This document shows, piece by piece, positions 42,825-53,472 of a stretch of 64,000 nucleotides of DNA. Every line of letters starts with the position of its first letter. Positions within the stretch are counted from its first letter, which is position 1. The DNA comes from Quercus robur (taxonomy: Eukaryota > Streptophyta > Magnoliopsida > Fagales > Fagaceae). The DNA is taken from assembly GCF_932294415.1 (NCBI RefSeq), contig NC_065536.1:52092354-52156353 (forward strand), read 5' to 3'. Under the pieces are notes generated by a model that saw nothing but the letters and a program-made list of their open reading frames with translations, did not search any database and was not told the origin of the DNA. The position numbers and the translations under genes were made by a program.

Positions 42825-43934
42825 TAGGAGTTTTCTGCAAGGTATTTGACCAAATAGGATTGCCCAGTTCCTATAGAACCTATCACTAAAATACCCCTAG
42901 AGGGGGATAGGGCTAAGCGAAGCGAAAAGGGTTTTCCATGAGATGGGAAATGAACACTATTAGCCTCACACGAGGTTTGTGAAAATGAGCAAGAAATATC
43001 CGTCTTTCTGCTAAACAGGATGTATTGAACTCATAATTCATTAGATACTTTTTATGAATGTTAACTAAGTATCGTAAGAAAATGTCTCCCAATTGTTCAA
43101 TCATTTGATAACCAGAGTCATTCTTTGATAAATGATCACTATGAGTCAGACTCAATAGAATTTGATCAATCCTTTTTTCTGTTGTTAAGGTGGAGAACTG
43201 AACCAAGAATTCTCTTTCTTTATCATCAATCGAATCACTGTTCGAGACCCAGGATTCTATTTGATCATCAATCCAATCACCATTCACGTTTTTTCTTTTT
43301 CTTATCAATGAATAGATCTCTTTACTTGTATGACTTAGTGTCTCGTATATTCGAAAAAGTGATTCGATTGATGGGATTTGGTATGATACTCATGAGATCA
43401 ATGAGATTGATATTCAAATATTTCTTCTTAGAACGTATTGATTTGACCCCATAAGCGGGCCCACCGCCCCACAGCATGTTGTCGCTGGAAGCATAACCCC
43501 GTATTTCTTCTATATAATCTCCTAATTGTTCCAGAGCAACTAGAAAGAGATTCTTTAACCAAAAAGAATTCAGCTCAGATATAGGATACCTATCCAGAAG
43601 TTTTCGCAACTCAATCATGTATTGATGGAATCATCAAAGATTTGATCTTTTCAAATTCTGTCTATAACTCACTATAGGCTCGAGACACAAAGAGAAGATG
43701 TGTATGAACAAGATATCCAGCAACAAGAAGAAGGAAAAGGATTGAATAGAGGAACTCTTGAACATTTTTCAATCTCAGATGTGTCGATATCAATGGTAAC
43801 TCATTATTTCGATGAATCATTTCTTTGAACAGAAAGAAGATTACGTAAACACTTACTCGAAATCTCACTTATCAGATTCCATTGTGGAAGACACAAATTT
43901 TTCTGAAGAATTCGCCATGATATATCTGATCCAT
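42825..43934 (-). pseudogene. ycf2: Internal fragment of plastid ycf2, inverted
   Basis: Minus-strand blocks are [114 protein letters not shown] and [15 protein letters not shown], running to the nucleotide-binding region near the junction at 42825 (ILVIGSIG in plastids). The blocks follow plastid order. Several frame changes separate them. This is a NUPT piece with no expected function. Confidence 0.92.
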
Positions 43935-44079
43935 GGTTTTAACCTGCAATGAGCATATTCTAGCTATTCCATGAATTTGTATTCACCAACTTACCGAGGT
44001 TATAATAATAATCATGAGATGCAAGAAAATATTTAGGTTTTAACTTGCAATGAGCATATTCTAGCTATTCCATGAGTTT
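43935..44079 (+). repeat. Right copy of the long direct repeat, first part
   Basis: Matches 39997-40143 with a few changes (units start at 43935 and 44036). The copy is cut at GAGTTT (44079) by the LINE and resumes at 49770-49833 with CTTACTGAGGTTTAGTTAAA to AAAAATGG. Confidence 0.85.
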
Positions 44080-44145
44080 TTGTGGGTTTTCCTTTTGAGG
44101 GTTTAGGGAAACACTAAATAGGCTGTCTTCTCTCAAAACGGTATC

Positions 44146-45640
44146 GTGGAGGATTTGGCTGCAAAGTGGAGCACTTTCTCCTTGTCTGAGAGGGAGACAA
44201 CAGGTTTTGTTCTTCAACGTGACCAACGATCGGGGAAATTTCTTTTAGCAGCACATTTCTTAACCCCTCGATTTTTGAATATGGAAGCAATGGCGAGGAC
44301 TTTCAAATAGCTTTGGAGGTCTACCAATGGCTTCAAAATTCAAAACCATAAGGAGAAGAGAGTTTTATTTGTTTTTGACAATCTGGGTGATGTGGATAGA
44401 ATTTTGCAGAATCAACCATGGAGCTTTGACAAGCACTTAGTCATGCTACAAAGATACAATTTTGATGTTCCTGTTCGTGACTTGATTTTCAAAACGACCC
44501 TATTATGGGTCCAAGTTCACGATATTCCTGTTCGTTACATGAATAGATGAGTGGCTGAAGATATTTGTGAAGTAATTGGTGAGGTGCAAAAATCAGTAGG
44601 GGCAGTGGATGATGATGGTGGTCTTTTCATATGAATCCAAGTACTCATAGATATCTCCCTCCCCCTATGCCATGGAAGGTTAATTACAATGGAGAATGGA
44701 GAAAAAGTGTGGGTGAAGTTCAAGTATGAGCGGCTACCCAACATTTGCTTTTGGTGTGGACGGCTGAATCGCAATGATAAGAACTGTGAATTATGGATTG
44801 ATAGTAAGGGTACACTTACACCGGAGTAACAACAATTTGATTCTTCATTGAAGGCGGCCCTGTATACGTCAATAGGTAAGGACGTTATTTACATCCCTAG
44901 TTACTATGAACAAAGTAAGACCAGAGCTCAATCCACGGCTCAGGTCTCTAATTCAACTCCAGGTGTGGCGGAGGGGCAGACGGGTAATAGTGGTCTGATA
45001 GAGGCGAATCAAGCATACTTGGCAACGAGTAGAGGCAGTGATGAGGGTGTTAATGGCATAACGCATGGTGAATTTAATAAGGCTGAGGTGTTACACATTG
45101 ATTCAGAGGGTGAGCCAGATTTGGAGTCTTTCCCAATCAGTTCTAACCCTATTAAAGCTCCTATAATTAAGGAAGGGAATAGTGCTATGATGTCTTTCCC
45201 AAATCAAATGCCAACATCTAAACTTTTTGAAATTCCAATCAAGGGGTTTAATGAGGGTGTAACGGGAATTAACTATACTTATTCTGATTTAAGCAAATTA
45301 AGGAGACGGCATTGAATGAGGATATTCCTTTCCCTGGTTAGCATGCCACCTCAGCCGAGAAGCAAGCAACACGGCAAGCTGGAATTAGGGAAACACGGAA
45401 AATAACTCCTTCCTCCAATTTGAGGGCTGCTACCAGTAGCAACCTAAGAACAAAAAAGCTAATCCCTGGGGTGAATTACTCAAAATCCATGGGCCATACA
45501 GAAGGGGGGGGAAAGATTTGTGGGAAGAGGAGTGGGGATGTTAATCTGGAGTTACCTTGCAAGCACAGGTGGGTTTCAAAAGATGAGAGTGACAAGCTTT
45601 TTTCAATGGTGGAGGTTATTAATCAGCCCCGCCAAACACA
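44146..45640 (+). pseudogene. LINE ORF1 (DUF4283 and zinc knuckle)
   Basis: The likely start is now GTG (GTGGAGGATTTGGCTG at 44146) where related elements have ATG. The DUF4283-like domain reads VLFVFDNLGDVDRIL, QPWSFDKHLVMLQRY, TLLWVQVHDIPVRYMN, followed by the CCHC knuckle CFWCGRLNRNDKNC (about 44748-44790). In-frame stops occur (for example TAG near 44308, TGA at 44548-44550 and TAA at 44827-44829). Downstream is a Ser/Asn/Glu-rich region (44848-45315), then a short basic stretch up to ORF2. ORF1 proteins bind the element RNA. Confidence 0.85.
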
Positions 45641-48600
45641 ATGAGTTGCTTAGTTTGGAACTATCATAGGCTTGGGAACCCAAGTACAGTTAACGAGATT
45701 GCAGAGATGGTGCGGGCAAAAGATCCTTCTGTCGTGTTTTTAGTCGAAACATGGGCAAATGAAACAAGGCTAAAAGTTGTGAAAAGGAAAATTCAGTTTG
45801 GAAACATGTTTGTATCACCAAGAACAAGTAGAGATAGAGGTTTAGTTCTGTTTTAGAGATCAACAATAGATGTTTCAGTGAAGGGGTCGGATAAGAACCA
45901 TATTGATGCGATCATAGATAAGAGCAAAGACTCCGAATGGCATTTCACAAGGTTCTATGGTGAACCGGATACTCAAAAGCGATATGAGTCTTGGGATTTG
46001 CTACGTACTTTAAAAATGAAATTTCAGAGTTCGTGGCTATGTGCGGGGGATTTCAACGAGTTGGTAAGAGGAGATGAAAAATTGGGGGACAATAGAAGAA
46101 GTCACAATCAAATGCAATTGTTTTGTGAGGCAATTGATGCGTGTGGTTTTGTTGATCTAGGGTATACGAGCTCAAGGTTTACTTGGAGTAAGCATTACAA
46201 TTCAGGTCATTCAATTCGGGAGAGATTAGATAGAGCCATATGCACAACAGATTGGCTCAACCACTTTGCTGGCACCAAGGCTGTTCATCTCACATGCAAT
46301 ACCTCGGATCACTCTCCTTTATGGATTGCTACTTGTGGTATAGATCCTCCGCCAAGTTCTAAGCCATTTCGCTTTGAAGATATGTGGATGTCCGACAAGG
46401 GGTGTGGAAGGGTTATTGAAGCAGTGTGGAGAGGCTCCTTTCCTTGTGAAGCCAAAAGACAAGTGATAAAAAAAAATAGAAAAATGTGGGGCGGAGTTAA
46501 CACAGTGGAGCCATAAGAACTTTGGCCATGTGAGGAGACAATTGATTGACAAAAGGAAAAGCTTGCTTCAGGCTGAACAACAAGCAATGCTTGGAAGGAG
46601 TAATGATCGAGTGAAGGGATTGATCAATGAATTGTTGGTGAAGGAAAATTTGATATGGAGGCAACGAGCAAAAGCGTTTTGGCTGGTTGATGGTGACAAA
46701 AACTCTAGGTATTTCCATACTAGGGCTACTTAAAGGCACCACAAGAATAAGATTTTGGGGGTCAAAGATTCTTCTGGTGCATGGATTGCTCAACCCGAGG
46801 GAATTGCTAAAACTTTTACTACCCACTATCAACACCTTTTTGAATCCTCCAATCTGACCTTGGGTCTCAATTCAGTGGTGAAGGTGGTAACTGATGATTT
46901 AGATGCTCAACTATCACAAGAGTTCATGGTGTGGGAGGTAGAAGTTGCACTGAAACAGATGGCTTCGTTAAAAGCCCTTGGTCCCGATGGTATGCCTCCT
47001 CTTTTCTACCAAAATTATTGGAATCTTGTTGGTAATGATGTCACTAAAACCATATTGTCATACCTAAATTCAACCACAATCCCCCATCCCTTAAACCATA
47101 CTTTCATAACCTTAATACCAAAAATAAAAAATCCTATGGCTGTCACTGATTACCACCCCATTAGCCTTTGTAATGTCCTTTATAAAATCTTTTCAAAGGT
47201 CCTTGCTAATAGGTTAAAAAAATTCCTACCCTCAATCATAACCGAACACCAAAGTGCCTTTACAAAAAACCGTTTGATCTCAGATAACATTCTTGTGGCT
47301 TTTGAAACATTGCATAGCATGAGTAATCATAATTCCAAAAAATCTGGTTACATGGCATTGAAATTAGACATAAGCAAGGCGTATGATAGGGTGGAGTGGT
47401 GTTTTTTGGAGGATGTGATGAGAAAATTGGGGTTTAATGAAAGGTGGATAGGCCTTATGATGGAGTGTGTAAAAACAGTCTCATATTCAGTGTTGGTAAA
47501 TGGTGAACCGAAGGGATTGATTAAACCAACAAGGGGAATTCGCCAAGGCTATCTTCTATCCCTCTTCCTACTTTTGTTGTGTACGGAAGGCCTTAATAAT
47601 TTAATAGTGAAGGCGGAAAGTGAGGGTTCCATACATGGATTTGCTTTGAGTAGGCGAAGTCCAAAACTAACGCATCTGCTTTTTGCGAATGATAACTTAT
47701 TGTTTTGCAGGTCTAATATAAATGAATGTCAAAAGGCACTCGATCTTCTTGCCTCCTATGAAAGCATGTCCAGGCAGCAAATTAAGAGAGGCAAAACATC
47801 AATCCTCTTTAGCAAATCCACCACTCTAGACATGAGGAATGAAATCAAAGAAGTTTTAGGGGTTCCGGAAATTAGGCAATATGAGAAGTACTTGGGGTTG
47901 CCGTCATTTGTAGGGAAGAGTAAAAGGGCAAGCTTTGATTACATTAAGGAGAAGGTTTGGAGGAAGCTTCAAGGATGGGAAGAAAGTCTACTATCACAAG
48001 TGGGGCGAGAGGTTTTGATTAAGGCCGTGGTCCAAGCTATCCCAACATATTCCATGTGTTGTTTCAAGCTCCCACTAGGTCATTGTAATGAAATTGAAAA
48101 ACTTATTCGTGGCTTTTGGTGGGGACAAAGGGGAGATCATAGGAAAATACATTGGGTAAAGTGGGAAAAAATGTGTGAGCCAAAATTTGAAGGTGGCATG
48201 GGATTCAAGGAGTTGTCTTTATTTAACGATGCTTTTTTGGCCAAACAGACATGGAGGTTGCTGCACAACACAAATTCCTTGTTTTACAAAGTGTTTAAAT
48301 CCAAGTTCTTTCCAAACTGTTCTATTATGGACGCTAAGGAGGTCTATGGAGGGTCGTATGCTTGGAGGAGTATTTTGAAAGGTAGGGAGGTTATAAGGCA
48401 AGGAGCGAAGTGGAGAGTGGGCAATGGAGAATCTATTAAGCTTTGGGGGGATAAATGGCTGCCTTCTTTGCAAAGCCCAAGCCTCCAATGCCCCCGCACA
48501 GGTTTGGGGGGATAATGGTGAGTTTTCTAATTAATCCCTCAACTCGCCAATGGAATACTCAGCTGCTACCTACTCTCTTTAGCCAGATGGAGTCAGACCA

Positions 48601-49720
48601 GATTGCAAAAATCCCTCTAACCCACACCGTCTCTGAGGACTCTTATCTTTTGGCCGTATGTGCAGTCCGGTCAATACACCACAAAGTCCGGTTATTACTT
48701 CCTCAAGACAGAAGCTCAGTTGGTGAACTCGCAGTCCCCTTCCCAAGCTGAACTGATGAAACCAGTTTGGAAGAGAATATGGAGCTTATCAATGCCGTGT
48801 AAGGTCAGAAATTTTCTTTGGAGGGCCTGCAAAAACGCTATTCCAACTTTGAATAATCTGAAGCGCCGCTGCGTGGTGGTAGATTCAAAGTGTTCTCTCT
48901 GTTCCCAACACGATGAGGATGTTATCCATGCCTTATGGTCATGCCCGGCCCTTGCACAGGTGTGGAACGAAGACCCTTAATGGAGTTTTAGAGGCCAAAA
49001 CGTCTTCCCAGATTTTAGCCATCTGATCAGCCATGTTTTTGAGTCGGGATGTAGTGCCGAGCTGTTTGCTATGCAGATTTGGACAATTTGGTTCTGAAGA
49101 AACAAAGTCAGATCAACTCCACCAGGTTTCCCCTTAAATCTGATAGCGCAGAGAGCTTATGAGGCGTTAGTAGAATACCGAGCTCACAACCATGCCATTC
49201 TTTGGTAGCGCTGACAACCAGACAGCGGGCGAGATGGATTACTCCTCCAAACTGGTATAAGGCTAACTTTGATGCAGCAATCTTTGATGAGGGTGGCAGG
49301 GCTGGTCTTGGAGTGATAATCTGTGACAGCCAAGGTCTTGCAATGGCTACTCTAACTCAGAATGTTCAGTTGGCTAGCTCGGTGGTGGAGATGGAAGCAT
49401 TGGCAGCCACACAGGCAGTGGAACTTGCTGCAGAAATTGGTCTTGATAGAGTTATTTTTGAAGGCGACTCCAGCATTGTCATTAGAGGCTCAACAGATCC
49501 GGTTCCAAGCTTTGCTCCATTCGGCTTTCTCATAAAAGAGGCAATTGACTTGGCTAATCAGCTTACTAATGTAAAATTCCAGCATGTTGGTAGGGAAGGA
49601 AATAGCGTAGCTCATAACCTTACTAGGCATGCACGACATGTCACAGATTTTTCTATTTTGATGGAGGATGTTCCATCCTTTTGTTTTGAAATGTATCAGG
49701 CAGATTTGCCTTCAGCTTAA
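45641..49720 (+). pseudogene. LINE ORF2: endonuclease, reverse transcriptase, RNase H
   Basis: The start ATG is at 45641 (MSCLVWNYHRLGNP). Parts are: AP-type endonuclease (45641-46500; VVFLVETWA, WLCAGDFNELV, RFTWSKH, SDHSPL); reverse transcriptase (46755-48515; LGPDGMPPLFYQ, ISLCNVLYKI, LDISKAYDRVEW, GIRQGYLLS, and HLLFANDNLLFC, where the usual catalytic FADD is FAND); a zinc-binding C-terminal domain (about 48660-48978; NFLWRACKNAIPTL, CSLCSQHDEDVIHALWSCP); and RNase H (49202-49720; NFDAAIFDEGGRAGLG, MEALAA, EGDSSIV, VGREGNSVAHNL). Stops or frame changes lie near 45854, 46514, 46731, 48513 and 48978. The changed active-site Asp alone would disable reverse transcription. Confidence 0.92.
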
Positions 49721-49769
49721 TAAAATCACAGTGTTGTTTCTCAACCGAAAAAAAAAAAAAAAAAAAAAA

Positions 49770-49833
49770 CTTACTGAGGTTTAGTTAAACGACTACATAT
49801 TAATAATACTTTCTAAAAGCCACAAGAAAAATG
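49770..49833 (+). repeat. Right copy of the long direct repeat, second part
   Basis: CTTACTGAGGTTTAGTTAAA onward matches 40155-40218 and ends at the same GCCACAAGAAAAATGG where the left copy passes into plastid DNA. To the right is unique sequence leading to the GRAS gene. Confidence 0.85.
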
Positions 49834-50118
49834 GGTAAAATATGTATGTATAAACATGGCAGTCGTATGAGCATAAACCTCATGGCGGTCAGAGCATTGA
49901 AGGACAAGAGAGAAAAACATTATGACTCCTAACCTCTAGGAATTTCATGAAAATGATGGAAGCTATACTCTGATTGCTCTATGTTCACATAGCTCTATGC
50001 CTGATAGGAGCAAGGCAACTTTCAAATTTATTTTTTAGAGCATTATTCCTTAACAGTTCTTTTTCTATATTGTATAACCTTGTAAAGCTCGAGTAACAAT
50101 GAAAGTTGAAGCCACCTC

Positions 50119-50127
50119 TTATAAATA
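50119..50127 (+). promoter_or_regulatory. Possible TATA box of the GRAS gene
   Basis: TTATAAATA lies about 60 bases before the likely ATG at 50187. The spacing leaves a leader of only about 30 bases, which is short but possible. The region upstream (49834-50118) holds no gene and no other site I can name. Confidence 0.4.
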
Positions 50128-50186
50128 GATGGGTCTTTCTTTAAAGCTTCATTACATAAATTTTTTATACATTGCAAGGCAACAGT

Positions 50187-51485
50187 ATGACATTTATTGT
50201 CTATCCTCGAACTCAATTCATAAGTGATGAGAAAAGTAATGAGGTTAATGTTCTTGATCTCAACCAGTCGACCATATCATGCTATCATTTTCCGTCTCTT
50301 GCCAAATTTGCAAAAAATCATTCTCCCAGTCCAATGCCCTTAGGTGAAACAAGAAACTATAAGAGGCTGAAGCAGGTACCAAGTGGAGATGAATCAATCG
50401 GAACTGAAGGCAATTTTCATGGTAGCGAAGGAAGCACGAGTACTAAAACCTTGAGTAGCTTGCCAGGACTCCAATTTCGTGATCATATATGGTCTTATAA
50501 TCAGAGATACTTAGCAATTGAGGCCATGGAAGAAGCAGCTGCAATGATGATGGGAGGTGAAGAACACAAGGTTCAGGAAGAAGGGAGTGGAGACGAGGTC
50601 AAACCAGTCCAACAACTCATTGCTTGTGCTGAGGCTGTGGCTTGTCGTGACAAAGCACATGCTTCAACATTACCATCTCTGCTAAGAGCTAATGCCCCGG
50701 TCTTTGGAATTGCATTTCAGCGAGTTGCTTCCTGCTTTGTCCAGGGGCTCTCTGACCGCCTAGCTATGGTTCAACCACTTGGGGCAGTGGGATTCATAGG
50801 CCCGGCAGTGAAAACATTGGCTTTTACTTCAGAGAAGGATGAGGCCTTACACCTTGTTTATGAGATTTGCCCACAAATCCAATTCAGTCATTTTATAGCC
50901 AATGCATCAATTCTGGAAGCCTTTGAGGGGAAAAGTTCTGTTCATGTGGTGGACTTAGGCATGACTTTAGGCCTGCCACATAGGCACCAATGGCGCAAGT
51001 TGATTCAAAGCCTTGCCAACCGTAAAGGCAAACCAGTTAGCTGCCTTCGAATTACTGGTGTTGGTAACTCTTCTGAGCGCCTCCAAGCAACTGGGTTTGA
51101 GTTAGAGCTCTATGCCAAAAGCTTAGGATTGAATTTTGAATTTTTAGTGGTGGAAAGCAACTTGGAAAACCTGAAACCTCAAGATTTCAAAATTCTTGAT
51201 GGAGAGGTTCTAGTCATCAATAGCATCCTTCAGTTTCACTGTGTGGTAAAAGAAAGCCGAGGAGCTTTAAATTCTGTGTTACAGAAATTACATGAGCTAT
51301 CACCAAAGGTTTTTGTTCTAGTTGAGCAATTGTTTGACTCCTTAGATACAATGCTGACCAGGTATGACACAAGGCGAGCTAAAATGGAGCAGTTATTTTT
51401 TGCAGAGGAGATTAAAAATATAGTAAGCTGTGAGGGTCCAGCGAGGGTGGATCGGATTAAATTGGCCATCTTTTACAAGTTGTAG
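50187..51485 (+). pseudogene. GRAS-domain protein, RAD1-like, truncated
   Basis: A single open frame of 432 residues from the first ATG (50187). GRAS landmarks are: the first Leu-rich region (QQLIACAEAVACRDKAHA, from about residue 142), the VHIID motif as VHVVDLGMTLGLPHRHQW (from about 252), LRITGVG (about 287), FEFLVVESNLENL (about 317), EVLVINSILQFHCVV (about 340). Overall it recalls RAD1 (required for arbuscule development), a GRAS regulator of arbuscular mycorrhiza. After VLVEQ (about 381) the frame jumps straight to LFDSLDTML, so the roughly 22 residues that normally hold the PFYRE-type segment are gone. After PARVDR (about 423) similarity ends and the frame stops nine residues later, so the C-terminal SAW region is absent. 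Either a decayed paralogue or a shortened protein. The 5' flank is full of insertions. Confidence 0.75.
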
Positions 51486-52589
51486 ATCTGTTTGGTATTT
51501 CCTCAAATCAAATGATAGTTTTGTGTAATTTACCCTATTAATTAAAAGTGTGGGGCTTTCTTCTATTTAGGGGCCTTAAGAACTAACTTAATCGTCTATA
51601 TGCTAGAATCGGTCTTAAATATTATATAAACTAGTCGCGGACCCGCGCTTTGCGCGTGGTTATTTTTTTTTATGATCGTGTTATTATTTGAAATATTTTT
51701 GAATGTATTACTACTTAAGTTGTATTATATATGTATAAACAATATATTGTAGGATTCATGATGATAGAAGGTATTGTCTTGGAATTAGATGTGGAAATGA
51801 TACAACTATAGTTGGCCTTGTAGTCAGTGAAGAGTTGATCATCCGTCTTTCCAAGTTAGTAAAATTTAATTAATTTAAAATTAGATAGAAAGAATTTTAT
51901 AAATTTGAAGTTAGTGTCATGTTAGGTGAAAACTTTAGAGGACTGTAATTAAGTTGTTTCAAGTGTTTTTAAATAAATATTAATAATAAAAAAAGATCTA
52001 TTCCTTTAAAGATAGAGATTAGTATTATAAATAGGATGAGGAATTTTTATTGTATTATGCTTTTTGGAAACATAATTTCTACCAAACTTGGTTGGCTAAT
52101 TTGTACATTTCCAAGTCAATTGAGCACATTTTGCATGTTACATGTAATCATCCTTCTTCTCAATTGTGCATAATAAGAAGACTCCATAGTACCTACAAAC
52201 CATCAGTTACTAACTGTCAATATAGTAAATAAAAGATTGTCGGCAGCAAGTAACAATTGGTTCAACCGTCAAAGGTGTTAGATTGTGAAAGTTTTCAACA
52301 ATAAATTTCTAAAAAAGAAATGCAGTCATATTTGCAATTTACATATGCATTCAGATTTACATAAATAATTGCACTCTCACTCAAATAACCAACCCCTTGT
52401 TCTTCTTCAAAAAATTCATGCAGAAATAGTGCTTCAAAGGAAATTAATGACCAAAGCCTTAATCATATTTTAGCAGCAAATTTGGATATAAAATTTAAAA
52501 CTTTAACAATAATGTGTGCCATTATCTAAAATTCAGTGTTTCTTCCAATGACAATGCTATGCATTAAAAAAAAATAGACAATTCGAAGA

Positions 52590-52935
52590 TCCTCTAGAAG
52601 TTGAGCTGGTGGTTGTTTGTGTTGCTGGAATTTTGCTCATGAAGAATAGAAAAATGCTTATATTTTAGAAGGTGATTCAGCTACATATCCATATGGATAT
52701 TGATCAACATGGTTAGAAACATCATTGAGGAGGTAAGACCATTACTGAACAACTTTGAGCACTTTGAAGTTTTTGTTGTAAAAAGAGAAGTTAACATGGA
52801 AAATCTACAGTGGCTAGGCATGCCCAATTTGGGACGAATTTGATAGTGTGGATGGATGAAGCTTTGTCCAACAACAATTTATCCTTGATGCAATTGCAAT
52901 AAAATATATGTTTCCTTCAAGAAAAAAAATAGGAA
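52590..52935 (+). pseudogene. LINE RNase H remnant with tail
   Basis: Degraded RNase H end: a YILEGDSAT-like stretch (about 52660), the ACPIWDEFD and DAIAIKYMFPSR-like stretches near the end, then CAAGAAAAAAAATAGG resembling a decayed tail. It is similar in layout to the RNase H of the LINE at 44-50 kb, but a different copy and many times broken. Confidence 0.5.
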
Positions 52936-53472
52936 AGATAAGTTATTTAATTATTTGTGAAGCATTTGGATTGGCATTTTAGAGCTTCAACAATTATGAG
53001 GGAAGCAAGTGGAGAATTATTAGTTAAACTTTCTGCTACTTCTATTTTTTGATTGTTGATGGAGTTGGCAGCCTTTGGTTTTCCTACAACAATTTTTTTT
53101 TTTTTTTTTGTTTCTTACAATGTTTGACATTTAAGGAAAACGATTCATCAAAATGTGTAAAACATATCCATATTACATACTTTAAGCTTAATTTTCTTAT
53201 GCAATTGAAGATTAATCAAATAAAGATGTGGACACATTTATACTAAATTATATTCATAGTGAGCGGAAAACCATTAAAAGCGCAACTATATTTTTTCCCC
53301 AAACCGATACATGTCATGATCATCAACATGAAAATTAAAACAGTAAACATACATAACCTGCCTCAACTTGATATACAAACCTTGTAGATATCAATAGCTC
53401 AGCATCTAACAACTCCTCACCATTAAAGTTGACGGTGGCCTTGAACCTAAAAAATAAATTGAACAAAATTTG

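Larger units (their letters stand above)
40219..43934. other. Plastid DNA in the nucleus (NUPT): trnI-CAU and two ycf2 pieces
   Basis: Two non-adjacent plastid pieces are joined. Piece A (40219 to about 42824, excluding the inserted solo LTR) is colinear with the plastid spacer next to rpl23, trnI-CAU and the 5' end of ycf2. Piece B (about 42825-43934) is from the middle of ycf2 in the opposite orientation. Without the later insertion the NUPT is about 1.83 kb. It is degraded by small changes and is not a working plastid locus. Confidence 0.93.
44080..49769 (+). mobile_element. L1-type LINE, nearly full length, inactive
   Basis: A non-LTR retrotransposon with ORF1 (about 44146-45315 and beyond), ORF2 (45641-49720), a short 3' UTR containing TAATAAAATCACAGTG and a poly(A) tail of 22 A (49748-49769). 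It sits inside the right copy of the long direct repeat. The left copy shows that the empty site read GAGTTT-ATATTCACCAA-CTTACT, so the insertion lost about 10 bases of target and made no visible duplication. ORF1 and ORF2 both carry stops, and the reverse transcriptase active site is altered. Confidence 0.93.

Noticed and set aside
50172-51485. Start of the GRAS frame at 50172
   Set aside because: The codon there is TTG. The first ATG in frame is at 50187, so that start was used.
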